NCBI RefSeq assembly: GCF_012910905.1
Contig: NZ_WTVN01000001.1
Coordinates: 310,001-374,000 of the forward strand
DNA from: Aromatoleum toluvorans
Lineage (GTDB): Bacteria; Pseudomonadota; Gammaproteobacteria; Burkholderiales; Rhodocyclaceae
Length of the DNA stretch: 64,000 nucleotides
Reading direction: 5' to 3'
This document shows positions 8,488 to 18,777 of the stretch, piece after piece. The notes under the pieces were generated by a model. It was not told where the DNA came from. It made no database searches and worked only from the letters and a program-made list of their open reading frames with translations. A program made the translations under genes and the position numbers. The stretch's first letter is position 1. Each line of letters begins with the position of its first letter.

Positions 8488-9537
8488 ATGAAAAAAGGCA
8501 TCGCGACCGTAGCACAGCTGGACACCTTTGACGAGTTCATCGACGCCCGCAGCCCGGCGGAGTTCCAGGAAGACCACCTCCCCGGCGCGATCAGCTGCCC
8601 GGTGCTTGACAACGAGCAGCGCGCGATCGTCGGCACGATCTACAAGCAGCAGTCGGCTTTCGACGCGCGCCGCATCGGTGCCGCAATGGTCGCGGAGAAC
8701 ATCGCCCGCCACCTGCGCGAGCGCTTCCACGACAAGCCCAAGGACTGGCGTCCCCTCGTCTACTGCTGGCGCGGCGGCCAGCGCAGCGGCTCGTTCGTGA
8801 CCTGGCTGCGCCTGATCGGCTGGGACGCCTGCCAGCTCGAAGGCGGCTACAAGAACTGGCGCCGCATGGTGGTCGCCGAACTCGAGACCCTGCCGAAACG
8901 CTTCGACCTGCGCGTGATCTGCGGCGCCACCGGCAGCGGCAAGACGCGCGTGCTCGAGGAGCTCGCCGCGCTCGGCGCACAGGTGCTCGACCTGGAGGAC
9001 CTCGCGGCGCACAAGGGCTCGGTGCTGGGGGCGCTGCCCGACCGCGCGCAACCCACGCAGAAAGCGTTCGAATCCCGCCTGTACGAGAAGCTGCACGGCT
9101 TCGATCCCGCACGCCCGGTCTATGTCGAGGCCGAGAGCCGCAAGATCGGTCGCATCCATCTGCCCGAGGGATTGATCGCCCACATGCGCGCCAGCGCCTG
9201 CGTGGCGATCGACGCGACGCGCGACGCACGCATCGAATTCCTCGTGCGCGACTATGCCTACCTGGGCGACGACGTGCCCGACCTGCAGCACCGCATCGAC
9301 TTCCTGCGCGGACTGCAGAGCAACGAGGTCCTCGACCGCTGGAAGGATCTCGCCCGGCAGCGCGACCTGCACACGCTGTACGGGGAATTCATCGACCTGC
9401 ATTACGACCCGCTCTACCACCGCTCCCAGAACCACAACTTCGCGCGCTTCCCGGATGCGCCGAGCTTTTCCTGCGACGACCTGACCCCCGCGGGGGTCCG
9501 CGACCTGGCACAGCGGATCTTCTCGGCGCCGGCCTGA
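8488..9537 (+). CDS. selU: tRNA 2-selenouridine synthase SelU (MnmH)
   Basis: A 349-residue protein with an N-terminal rhodanese domain and a C-terminal P-loop domain. The rhodanese active site reads YCWRGGQRSGS, with the catalytic cysteine at residue 93, and the nucleotide-binding loop reads GATGSGKT near residue 150. SelU geranylates and then selenates 2-thiouridine at the wobble position of some tRNAs, using selenophosphate from SelD, which is encoded divergently next door. No selA/selB or selenoprotein gene is in this window, so only the tRNA use of selenium is supported here. It ends six bases short of the opposing regulator gene. Confidence 0.94.
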   Translation: MKKGIATVAQLDTFDEFIDARSPAEFQEDHLPGAISCPVLDNEQRAIVGTIYKQQSAFDARRIGAAMVAENIARHLRERFHDKPKDWRPLVYCWRGGQRSGSFVTWLRLIGWDACQLEGGYKNWRRMVVAELETLPKRFDLRVICGATGSGKTRVLEELAALGAQVLDLEDLAAHKGSVLGALPDRAQPTQKAFESRLYEKLHGFDPARPVYVEAESRKIGRIHLPEGLIAHMRASACVAIDATRDARIEFLVRDYAYLGDDVPDLQHRIDFLRGLQSNEVLDRWKDLARQRDLHTLYGEFIDLHYDPLYHRSQNHNFARFPDAPSFSCDDLTPAGVRDLAQRIFSAPA

Positions 9538-9543
9538 GGGCCG

Positions 9544-10956
<1,413 letters not shown>

Positions 10957-10989
10957 GTTCCCCTCCCACGCTATCCCTGTTCCGCCCCG

Positions 10990-12363
10990 TCACGCGCACG
11001 CCAGGACCAGCCGAACGGCGGTACCCTGACCCGGCGCGCTGTCGATTTCCAGCGCGCCGCCGTAGCGCTCGACGATGCGCCGCGCCAGCGCCAACCCGAC
11101 CCCCAGGCCCTGCGTCTTGGTCGTGTAGAACGGCTTGCCGGCACGCTGCAACTGCTCCGCGGTCATGCCGGGGCCGCTGTCGCGCACCGCGAGCACCACC
11201 TGCCGGCCGCCGCGCAGGCTCTCGCAGCCGATCTGCAGCTTGCCGTCCGCCTGGATCGCCTCGATCGCGTTCGCCACCACGCTGTGCAGCACCTGCGCCA
11301 GCAGCAGCGGATCGCCGCGAACCTCGGGGATCTGCTCGGGCATCTGCAGCGACGCCGTGATGCGCCGCCGATGCAGTTCGCGCCCGAATTCGTCGACGCA
11401 GCGCGACAGGATCGGCCTGAGCGACACGGCCGCGGCCTTCTCCTCCAGCGGCCGGGAATAGGACAGCAGCTCGCGCACCCAGGCTTCGAGCCGGTCCGAT
11501 TCGGAGATGATGTCGGCAGCCGCCTCGCGGCCCGTTTCCTCGTCCGTGACGAGGATCAGCTCGGCAGAACTGCGGATCGACGCCAGCGGATTGCGGATTC
11601 CGTGGGCGATGGCCGAACTCATTTCGCCCACCACGGCCAGCGTTTCGGCATCGACGAGGCGGCCCTGCTGTTGGGAAATCAGCAGATCGGCGCGCCGCAC
11701 CACGCCGAAAAGGGTCACGAACAGGAACAGGCCTGCGAGCGTGGCGCCGACCGCGATGCTGCGGTTGAGATACTGCAGCGCATTGAACAGCGCCACCGGA
11801 TTCTTGTAGAACTCGATCGCACCCAGCACCGTGCCATCGGTGTCACGCACCGGCAGATAGATCTCGACGAAGAAGTTCGCCGCACGCGCGAGGTGCAGAT
11901 GCTCGGCCTTTTCCTTGACCTCGTGGCGCTTGCCATGTGCCACGAGTTTCCCCGACAGCGCCTCGTCGAGTTCCTCGTTCGCACCGAACTGCTGCCCGAT
12001 CAGGTCCGCGTCGCTGGACCACAGGATCCGGCGCGACGTATCGTAAAGATTCGACCGCAGCACGCCGGGCATGCGCGCCAGATGCGCGAAGGCCCCGCCA
12101 GGTTCATCCACGCTCACCGGCACGCGCTCGACCAGCAGCGCGTGCATGGACTTCTCCGTCAGGACGAGATTCTCGACCATCTCCAGGGTAAGCTGCCCTT
12201 CCTGCCGAACCATGCGCTGGGTCACGAATTCCGAGATCAGGTAACCGGCGATTGCCGAGATCGACGCGATCGACAACAGTCCGATCAGCGCAAACCAGCG
12301 GCTCAGATTGAAGGGGCGAAGCACCATGGGCGCCGCACGCCGTTCGGGTTTGGTTCCGGCCAT
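10990..12363 (-). CDS. Membrane sensor histidine kinase (two-component partner)
   Basis: A 457-residue kinase. A membrane segment (WFALIGLLSIASISAIAG) is followed by a periplasmic sensor of about 140 residues, a second membrane segment (VGATLAGLFLFVTLFG), and a cytoplasmic HisKA/HATPase core. The phospho-accepting His sits in SAIAHGIRNPLAS; the ATP-binding boxes are VANAIEAIQ, DSGPGMT and GLGVGLALARRI. The ATG at 12361-12363 has the ribosome site GGAGGGGAG; an upstream TTG in frame is less likely. It lies 39 bases after the hydrolase gene and just before the regulator, so it should phosphorylate that protein. The ligand is unknown; the sensor looks like a single-Cache-type fold (SNLYDTSRRILWSSD, VLGAIEFYK). 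Confidence 0.9.
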   Translation of the reverse strand: MAGTKPERRAAPMVLRPFNLSRWFALIGLLSIASISAIAGYLISEFVTQRMVRQEGQLTLEMVENLVLTEKSMHALLVERVPVSVDEPGGAFAHLARMPGVLRSNLYDTSRRILWSSDADLIGQQFGANEELDEALSGKLVAHGKRHEVKEKAEHLHLARAANFFVEIYLPVRDTDGTVLGAIEFYKNPVALFNALQYLNRSIAVGATLAGLFLFVTLFGVVRRADLLISQQQGRLVDAETLAVVGEMSSAIAHGIRNPLASIRSSAELILVTDEETGREAAADIISESDRLEAWVRELLSYSRPLEEKAAAVSLRPILSRCVDEFGRELHRRRITASLQMPEQIPEVRGDPLLLAQVLHSVVANAIEAIQADGKLQIGCESLRGGRQVVLAVRDSGPGMTAEQLQRAGKPFYTTKTQGLGVGLALARRIVERYGGALEIDSAPGQGTAVRLVLACA

Positions 12364-12402
12364 CGCACTCCCCTCCAACTCCGGCAGCCTCCACCGCCTC
12401 GG

Positions 12403-13380
12403 TCACCATGCCACGCCCGCACGGGCGCTCCCGAACAGGTGGCTGAACACCCGCTCTCCCAGATTTCCCCGCCGCATGCTGCGCCGGAAGTTGTGCGGCG
12501 AGCGCGCGAGCGTCTCGAAACGCACCGGCCCCGCCTGCCCGCGCGCCGCCGCCGCGGCGTTGATCGCCTCGACCCAGCGCCGCCCGCGCTCCAGGCGCGA
12601 TTCCCCCTGATCGAGCGTCACCCGATCGGTCTTGCGCATGGCGGTCCCTTCATGGACGTCGCGCTCCCCCACCAGCACCCACCCCGGCACGGCAAGGAAG
12701 CGGTTCAGGTCGAACCCGCCCATCTGCAGGCGCCGGCTGTAGCGCAGGCCGTAGGGATAGCGCCGCTCCGCATCCGGAAACGTATACCAGCCGGCCGCAC
12801 CGACCACGTAAGCCGCCACCCGCTCGGGATGCGCCATCGCATAACGGTGCACGAACTGACCGCCCCCCGAGTAACCGAACAGGCGGAGCGGCGCGGCGAG
12901 GGCGCCGGTCGTGCGCGCCACTTCGGCCACGATCGCCTCCATGACGGCGACCGGGCTCTCGCCGCGGGCATTCGCGGAAAGGCGCTGATAGTCGGGGAAA
13001 CGCTCGCGCTCGTACAACGGCGCCACCACGACGACGCCCGCACGCTCGGCGAACGGGGCAAACAGCTTCACGTGCTCCAGCGCATTGCGCGAGATGCCAT
13101 GCACGCTGACCAGGATCGGCGCGTCGACGCCCCCCCGCGACGGTACGTAGACGACATACCTGAGGCTGGAGTCGGAACGCAGCGCCCGCTGCTCGACGCA
13201 CCCCGGCAGCGGCGGCAAATCCGTCGCCGCGCCTGCACGGTTCGTGTCGCCCACGGTCACCTCGTCCGCCGTCGCCGGCGCGGATGGGGCCCGGGCGCCG
13301 GCAGCAGTCCGGCACGCCGTCCAGGCGACGATCGCGGGCGGATCGGCCGGGGGCAGGATCTGGGGGGAACAAATCGGCAT
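12403..13380 (-). CDS. Alpha/beta hydrolase of unknown substrate
   Basis: A 325-residue protein with the alpha/beta-hydrolase nucleophile elbow GYSGGG and an oxyanion-type VSVHGISR segment about 60 residues earlier. A candidate catalytic Asp (VGERDVHEG) and His (RSPHNFRRS) follow in the right order. The first 60 residues are proline/alanine-rich and not part of the fold. It starts four bases after the ABC exporter stop, with GGGGTGAGG as ribosome site; in-frame starts slightly upstream are possible. It resembles poorly characterised PHB-depolymerase/esterase-like proteins, but I would not assign a substrate. Its place between an exporter and a two-component system suggests it acts on the exported or sensed compound. 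Confidence 0.7.
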   Translation of the reverse strand: MPICSPQILPPADPPAIVAWTACRTAAGARAPSAPATADEVTVGDTNRAGAATDLPPLPGCVEQRALRSDSSLRYVVYVPSRGGVDAPILVSVHGISRNALEHVKLFAPFAERAGVVVVAPLYERERFPDYQRLSANARGESPVAVMEAIVAEVARTTGALAAPLRLFGYSGGGQFVHRYAMAHPERVAAYVVGAAGWYTFPDAERRYPYGLRYSRRLQMGGFDLNRFLAVPGWVLVGERDVHEGTAMRKTDRVTLDQGESRLERGRRWVEAINAAAAARGQAGPVRFETLARSPHNFRRSMRRGNLGERVFSHLFGSARAGVAW

Positions 13381-13384
13381 GTCC

Positions 13385-15127
13385 TCACCCCGCTTCATTC
13401 GCTTCACGCTGGAACAGGCGCCGGGTGCGCCCCATCCTGCCCATGAGTTCGGCAGGCGCTCCGGATTCCAGCAGGCGCCCCGCCTCGACGTACCATACGA
13501 GATCGGCCTGCATCATCCGCGCATAGCTGTGCGTCACCATCAGCACGGTGCCGGTGAAACCGTCCAGGATCTGCCCGAGACCGTGCGCCGACGCCGGATC
13601 GAGGTTCGCGTCCGCCTCGTCGAGCAGCAGCACGGACGGGCTCCCGAGCAGCGCCCTCGCCCAGGCAATGCGCTGGCGCTGTCCGTAGGACAGATTCGCC
13701 CCCGCATCCGCCACCCGGGTTTGCGCGCCGTCGGGCAGGGTCGCCAGCAGCTCGTCCACGCCGCACAGGGCGGCCACGCGTGCGACCTCGGTGTCCGGGG
13801 CTCCGGGCCAGCGATAGCGCAGGTTGCGTTCGAGCGAGCCGCGCAGCAGGGGCAGGTCCGGCATCACGACGCCGAGCGCACGGCGCAGTTCCGACAGCCG
13901 ATAGCGCCCGATCGGCGCGCCGGCAATGCGGATCTCGCCGCCGTCGGGTTCGAGCAGGCGCGCCGCCATGGCCAGCAGGGTCGACTTGCCCGCACCGCTC
14001 GGTCCGACGATCGCCACCGTTGCGCCGGCCGGCGCGCACGCGCTGAAGGCCCGCAGCGCAGTGCCGCTCGACACGCCGCGGAACTCGATCTCGACGGCCC
14101 CGCAGGGCGCTGCGAGCGGCGCGGCGGAAGAATCGCCGTCGTCGTCCTGCGCGCATGTTGCCAGGCGCGGCGTCGCGAGGAAGGCGGCGATCTTCTCGAA
14201 CGAGACCCGCGCCGACCGCCAGTAGCCCAGCGCCTGGCCGAAGTCGCGGAAGGTGGGCGCGATCAGGCCGACGGCGGTGATCGCGCCGACGACCTGGGAC
14301 GCCTTCAGCTCGCCGCCAGCCACCTCGATCGCGCCCGCCAGCAGCACGCCGGCGGTCGCGAACGAAGAGCTGAACTCCGCCGCCGACTTCAGCAGCGCCA
14401 TGCCGCGAGTCTGCGCGACCATCGCATCGGCCAGCCCCGCGCCCTGCCGCTCGAGCAAGGCGCGCTCGCGGGCGACCTGATCGAACACCTGCACCACCGC
14501 GATGCCGCCGATTTTGTCATTCACGTTTGCAGCGAGGCGTGCCTGGCGTCGCCGCGCCTCGCGCACCGCGGGATCGACCCGATCGCTGAGCAACGCCAGC
14601 GCAACCGCCGCGCCGACGAAACCCCAGCTCGCGGCGAAGGCCATGGTGCCATTCACCAGGGCCAGCACGCAGAGCGCAATGGACGCGCTCAGTGCGCCGA
14701 CCGCAATTCGTGGCAAGCCAAGACTCATCCAGCGCCGGATCCCTTTTACATCGCCGACGAAGCGCAGGATCGTTGCGCCGCGGCTGCGTGCCTGCATTCG
14801 CCGCGGCGACTGCTCGGCCATGCTGTCGTACAGGGCGAGCCTCAGCTCCGCCGCGTAGTCCTGCCCCAGACGCTCCGCCTGCACGCGCTCCACCACGCGC
14901 AAGGCGGCGAGCAGCGCGCCCGCCCCCAGCATGGCGCCGATCAGCCCGAATGCCATCGCCGAGCCGCCCGTGCGGTGGTCGATCACCACCTCGAAGAAGC
15001 GATGCGTCAGCCAGGCGCAGGCCAGCGCCGCAACCGCCTGCGCGATGCCGTTGAGGGCCAGCCCCGTCAGCATGAAGCGCCGCGCACCGGCCCACATGCG
15101 CGGCACGGCCGACTCCGCCCGACGCAT
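13385..15127 (-). CDS. ABC exporter, fused membrane and ATPase domains
   Basis: A 580-residue half-transporter. The N-terminal ~310 residues are the membrane domain (hydrophobic blocks such as FMLTGLALNGIAQAVAALA and AVGALSASIALCVLALV). The C-terminal part is the ATPase: Walker A GPSGAGKST, signature LSYGQRQRIAWARALL, Walker B VLLLDEADANLD, and switch MVTHSYAR. The overall layout is like CydC/CydD or lipid/peptide exporters, which work as dimers. The ATG at 15125-15127 overlaps the DUF1611 stop by one base (TGATG), a sign of coupled translation; the long in-frame extension further upstream is antisense of that gene. Substrate unknown. Confidence 0.85.
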   Translation of the reverse strand: MRRAESAVPRMWAGARRFMLTGLALNGIAQAVAALACAWLTHRFFEVVIDHRTGGSAMAFGLIGAMLGAGALLAALRVVERVQAERLGQDYAAELRLALYDSMAEQSPRRMQARSRGATILRFVGDVKGIRRWMSLGLPRIAVGALSASIALCVLALVNGTMAFAASWGFVGAAVALALLSDRVDPAVREARRRQARLAANVNDKIGGIAVVQVFDQVARERALLERQGAGLADAMVAQTRGMALLKSAAEFSSSFATAGVLLAGAIEVAGGELKASQVVGAITAVGLIAPTFRDFGQALGYWRSARVSFEKIAAFLATPRLATCAQDDDGDSSAAPLAAPCGAVEIEFRGVSSGTALRAFSACAPAGATVAIVGPSGAGKSTLLAMAARLLEPDGGEIRIAGAPIGRYRLSELRRALGVVMPDLPLLRGSLERNLRYRWPGAPDTEVARVAALCGVDELLATLPDGAQTRVADAGANLSYGQRQRIAWARALLGSPSVLLLDEADANLDPASAHGLGQILDGFTGTVLMVTHSYARMMQADLVWYVEAGRLLESGAPAELMGRMGRTRRLFQREANEAG

Positions 15128-16200
15128 CACAGCGCTCCGACCGCGAGACCTTCCTCGGCCCGAAATCCAAGGTAGTCGAGGATGGTCGGGCTGCGCAGCG
15201 CGTCGAGGTCGAGCACGTCCAGTCCGGTCGCCTGCTCCGCCTCGCGCATCGCCAGCGGCGACGCTGTCAGCAGACCGCTCGCCGCGACCACGGGCAGCCC
15301 CATCGAACGCAGCGCATTGACGCCGCCCGCCGAGCCCATCGCATCCCCGGCCGCGAAGACGACCGCATCGACCGCCCGCGCGAACGCCGACGACTTCAGC
15401 AGCTCGGCCGTCTCGCGCTGGTACAGGCCGTCGGCGACTTCGAACACCACCACGTCGACACCGCTCGCATACAGCCGATCCAGCAAGGTGGCCATCACCT
15501 GCTCCACCTTCTCCGGCTCCACGAGATAGGTCGAGGGCAGCCCGGCATCGGTGAAGTCCAGCACCGTCTGCGCGCCGGCATCGACCATCATCCATATGTC
15601 GCAGCCCGCGCCCGTGCCGGTCACCTTGGCGGCCCCGACGCGCAGCCCCGCATTGGCGAAGCCGCGGATCAGGTTAGACGCCGTCTCGGTCTTGCCGGCG
15701 TTCATCGACGTCCCCACCACCGCCACCGTGAAGGCCCGGCGGCCGTCGCCGCGCGGCGCATCCAGCGCGAAGTCTGCGAGATTGAGCGGACGCCCGCTGC
15801 GGTCGCCCAGCAGCCCAAGCGGTTGCACCACCGTCGCGCCGCGCATCTTGTCGTGACGCGTGATCACCCGCGCCGCCACGCCGCCGCCGGCGACCATGTG
15901 ACAGAGTCCGAGATCCGGCGGGACCTCGGCCTCGAACTGGTCGGGCGCGTAGCGATTGCCATAGGCGAGGACGATCTCGTCGCCCTCGTACAGACGCGCC
16001 CGGCGCCCGCAAGCGAGCTCCAGATGGCGGTGCTGCCCGAGCTTGTCGACACGCGCCAGGATCAGATCGCCCACGCGCGGGACACGCGGGCCGCCGAGCA
16101 GCGTGACGAAGGCGGAAGCCGGGACGCGGCGGGTCGTGTAGGGTGTCTTGAGACGGGCGACACGATTGGCTTGGAGCAGGGTGACGTCAGGGGTATTCAT
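15127..16200 (-). CDS. DUF1611 family P-loop protein
   Basis: A 357-residue protein of the DUF1611 group. The second half has a P-loop-like GTSMNAGKTETA near residue 170, then VTGTGAGCD and FEVADGLYQRE, features shared with MobB/dethiobiotin-synthetase-like ATPases. The N-terminal half is a separate domain specific to this family. The family has no firmly assigned reaction that I know of; in other bacteria it can sit next to dipeptide epimerases, which are absent here. It is first in the run that continues with the exporter, hydrolase, kinase and regulator. A nested set of inverted repeats lies about 150-210 bases upstream. Confidence 0.75.
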   Translation of the reverse strand: MNTPDVTLLQANRVARLKTPYTTRRVPASAFVTLLGGPRVPRVGDLILARVDKLGQHRHLELACGRRARLYEGDEIVLAYGNRYAPDQFEAEVPPDLGLCHMVAGGGVAARVITRHDKMRGATVVQPLGLLGDRSGRPLNLADFALDAPRGDGRRAFTVAVVGTSMNAGKTETASNLIRGFANAGLRVGAAKVTGTGAGCDIWMMVDAGAQTVLDFTDAGLPSTYLVEPEKVEQVMATLLDRLYASGVDVVVFEVADGLYQRETAELLKSSAFARAVDAVVFAAGDAMGSAGGVNALRSMGLPVVAASGLLTASPLAMREAEQATGLDVLDLDALRSPTILDYLGFRAEEGLAVGAL

Positions 16201-16346
16201 TTCGGCCTCCGCTGAGCTGTTTATCCCGGACTAGTGGTGCCGGGTTGCCAATCCCCATGCACGCCGCGTGCCACAATTGGAAACATTCCCATTCCCAATC
16301 GCCACACCCGCTTCCCGCCGCTACAGCCGTTCCCGATGCCTACTTG

Positions 16347-16410
16347 AATACCGGTACTGGGGTATTTCCCCCAATTCTTAACCAAGAATTTGGGGTGAAC
16401 TCCCCAAATT
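16347..16410. repeat. Nested inverted repeats upstream of the DUF1611 operon
   Basis: Three dyads follow each other in 64 bases. AATACC/GGTATT pairs at 16347-16352 and 16361-16366. CCCCCAATTCTT (16368-16379) pairs with AAGAATTTGGGG (16384-16395) with one mismatch. AATTTGGGG (16387-16395) pairs perfectly with CCCCAAATT (16402-16410). The last two share an arm, so only one can form at a time. They lie between the methyltransferase stop and the DUF1611 start. They could be a terminator of the former (no good U-run), an attenuator, or an array of operator half-sites CCCCAAATT. Confidence 0.55.
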
Positions 16411-16424
16411 TGTCACGGACGCCT

Positions 16425-17003
16425 TCATTCTGTTGCAGCAATCGGCAGTTCGACCGAATCTGCCGCCCGCCTGACGGCACACACCCGCTGGACCACCGCC
16501 GCACGCGGGCGCGCCACGACACCCTGCTCGAAGGCGACGACCGTGAAGCCGGCGCCGATGCGTTCGAGCAGTTCGCCCGGACGCAACAGGAACTCGGGGC
16601 TCGACGGGCGCCCGAAACGCTCGTTGCCCAGCATGAACGTCTCGTAGATCAGCACCCCGCCGGGCGCGACGCAAGCGAGCAGGTCGCCGAAGCGCGGCCG
16701 GAACAGGTAGTTCGTGACCACCACCGCATCGAAGCACTGCCCCGCAAACGGCCAGGATGCCCCCTCCAGGTCCTCGCAGCGCGTCTCGACGCCCGGCACG
16801 CCCGCGAGCGCCGCCAGCGCGTCGGCACTGCGATCGACCGCCACGACGCGGAACCCCTGCGCCGCGAACAGCCGCGCATGACGTCCCCCGCCGCACGCAT
16901 GGTCGAGCACCGTGCCGCCCGGCGCCACCAGCGGCATGAAGCGCCGCACCCACGCCGAGGCTTCGGCGGGCAGGACGTGGGCCGTCGCGATGCCCTCGCT
17001 CAC
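16425..17003 (-). CDS. SAM-dependent methyltransferase (class I)
   Basis: A 192-residue methyltransferase. The SAM-binding motif I is VLDHACGGGRHARLFA, followed by VVAVDRSADAL (motif post I) and FDAVVVTNYLFRP. The GTG start overlaps the stop of the preceding dehydrogenase gene (GTGA), so the two genes are coupled. The size and motifs resemble the tellurite-resistance TehB-like / small-molecule methyltransferases; the substrate cannot be read from the sequence. The long open frame continuing upstream is antisense-frame noise inside gabD. Confidence 0.8.
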   Translation of the reverse strand: MSEGIATAHVLPAEASAWVRRFMPLVAPGGTVLDHACGGGRHARLFAAQGFRVVAVDRSADALAALAGVPGVETRCEDLEGASWPFAGQCFDAVVVTNYLFRPRFGDLLACVAPGGVLIYETFMLGNERFGRPSSPEFLLRPGELLERIGAGFTVVAFEQGVVARPRAAVVQRVCAVRRAADSVELPIAATE

Positions 17004-18460
17004 CGGTCCACGCCCGCGACGCAGATCGACTTGATCTCGAGGTACTCGTCGATGCCATACACCGAGCCCTCGCGGCCGAGGCCGGACTGCTTGATGCCGC
17101 CGAACGGCGACACCTCGTTCGACATCAGCCCGGTATTCACGCCGACCATGCCGTACTCCAGCTCCTCCGACACGCGGAAAATGCGCCCGACATCGCGCGA
17201 ATAGAAATACGCGGCGAGGCCGTACTCGGTGTCGTTCGCCATGCGGATCGCCTCCTCCTCGGTGTCGAAGCGGAACAGCGGCGCCACCGGACCGAAGGTC
17301 TCCTCGCGTGCGACGCGCATCGCCGGCGTCACGTCGGCCAGCACCGTCGGCTCGAAGAAGGAGCCGCCGAGCGCATGCCGCCGCCCGCCGGTCATCACCC
17401 GCGCGCCCTTCTGCAGCGCGTCGGCGATGTGGCTTTCGACCTTGGCGACCGCCGCCTCGTCGATCAGCGGCCCGACATGCACCCCGTCCGCCGTGCCGGG
17501 GCCGACCCGCAGTCCGCGCACAGCCTCGGCCAGGCGTTCGGCGAAGCGGTCGTAGATGCCCGACTGCACCAGCAGCCGGTTCGCGCACACGCAGGTCTGC
17601 CCGGCATTGCGGTACTTCGATCCCATCGCCCCTTCGACCGCCGCATCGAGGTCGGCATCGTCGAACACGATGAACGGCGCATTACCGCCCAGCTCCAGCG
17701 ACAGCTTCTTCAGCGTCGGCGCGCACTGCCCCATCAGCAGGCGGCCGACCTCGGTCGAGCCGGTGAAGGACAGTTTGCGCACGATCGGGCTGGAGGTCAG
17801 CGCGCCACCGATCGCGACCGGGTCGCCGGTGACGACGTTGAACACGCCCTTCGGGAAACCCGCCTGCTCCGCGAGCGCCATCAGCGCCAGCGCCGTCAGC
17901 GGCGTCTGCTCCGCGGGCTTCACGATCACCGTGCATCCCGCGGCAAACGCCGGCGCGACCTTGCGCGTGATCATCGCCGCCGGGAAATTCCACGGCGTGA
18001 TCGCGGCGCACACCCCCACCGGCTGGCGGATCACCAGCAGCCGGCGGTCCTGGCCCACGGTCGGGATCACGTCGCCCATCGTGCGCTTCGCCTCTTCGGC
18101 GAACCACTCGACGAAGGACGCCGCATACGTGACCTCGCCGCGCGCCTCCGCCAGCGGCTTGCCCTGCTCTGCAGTCATCAGCGCGGCCAGTTCGTCCGCC
18201 GCCTCGACGATCAGCGCGAACCAGCGCCGCAGCAGGGCCGCACGCTCCTTCGCCAGCGTGCGCCGCCATGCCGGCAGCGCCGCGTTGGCTGCCGCGATCG
18301 CGCGGGCGGTCTCTGCCGCACCCATGTCGGGCACGTGCGCGATCGTCTCGCCGGTGGCCGGGTTGCGCACGGCAAACGTCGCGCCGGAATCGGCGTCCGA
18401 CCAGGCGCCGTCGATGTATGCCTGCCGGCGGAAAATGGGGAATTCGGCGATGTTCTTCAT
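17000..18460 (-). CDS. gabD: NAD(P)-dependent succinate-semialdehyde dehydrogenase
   Basis: A 486-residue aldehyde dehydrogenase. The coenzyme and active-site blocks are intact: TPWNFPAAMI, FTGSTEVGR, the catalytic Glu in LELGGNAPFIVF, and the catalytic Cys in NAGQTCVCANR. The pattern (IPTVGQDRRLLV, GIKQSGLGREGS, ICVAG at the C-terminus) fits GabD-type enzymes that oxidise succinate semialdehyde, though close aldehyde dehydrogenases such as glutarate-semialdehyde enzymes cannot be excluded. The ATG at 18458-18460 gives the standard N-terminus; the upstream extension in the open frame is not conserved-looking. No GABA transaminase is adjacent. The downstream methyltransferase is translationally coupled. 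Confidence 0.88.
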   Translation of the reverse strand: MKNIAEFPIFRRQAYIDGAWSDADSGATFAVRNPATGETIAHVPDMGAAETARAIAAANAALPAWRRTLAKERAALLRRWFALIVEAADELAALMTAEQGKPLAEARGEVTYAASFVEWFAEEAKRTMGDVIPTVGQDRRLLVIRQPVGVCAAITPWNFPAAMITRKVAPAFAAGCTVIVKPAEQTPLTALALMALAEQAGFPKGVFNVVTGDPVAIGGALTSSPIVRKLSFTGSTEVGRLLMGQCAPTLKKLSLELGGNAPFIVFDDADLDAAVEGAMGSKYRNAGQTCVCANRLLVQSGIYDRFAERLAEAVRGLRVGPGTADGVHVGPLIDEAAVAKVESHIADALQKGARVMTGGRRHALGGSFFEPTVLADVTPAMRVAREETFGPVAPLFRFDTEEEAIRMANDTEYGLAAYFYSRDVGRIFRVSEELEYGMVGVNTGLMSNEVSPFGGIKQSGLGREGSVYGIDEYLEIKSICVAGVDR

Positions 18461-18777
18461 GATGGAAAATCTGCCTGTGTGGCGGGGAAAGCCCCGAAGA
18501 ACCACCAATTTTAGTCCGATGCCTAGCGGCACGCACGGAGCGGACACGAACCGGCGCCAGGCCTCACGGCCCGCGCGGCGGAACGGCCCTGCGGTTCGTA
18601 CTGATCGGCGATTCCTGGCGTTTATGTCACAATAAGAATGGTGCACTGCGGTAAACTTGAGTTTCGAACAGGGTATAACCAGACTGCAGCACCAGGAACA
18701 CGATTCACCCCGCATGCGCGGCAACGTGCCGCATCGGGTAATCCGAGGCCAGCGAACCGGGATCAAGGCGAACCAAC
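18461..18777. other. Divergent intergenic region gabD / Pat-like gene
   Basis: About 317 bases with promoters for both divergent genes. AT-rich patches occur around 18618-18640 and 18650-18680 (including TATAAC near 18675), but I could not set a -35/-10 pair with confidence. No small gene, RNA or strong hairpin was seen. Confidence 0.5.

Noticed and set aside
7393-9435. A 680-codon open frame on the minus strand covering selD and most of selU
   Set aside because: Only the part from 8433 leftward is SelD. The remainder is antisense to selU, which has clear rhodanese and P-loop motifs; high GC content produces such long shadow frames.
15128-15595. N-terminal extension of the ABC exporter frame to a possible 736-residue protein
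   Set aside because: The extension overlaps DUF1611 in another frame, and the ATG at 15127 with TGATG coupling gives a normal exporter N-terminus.
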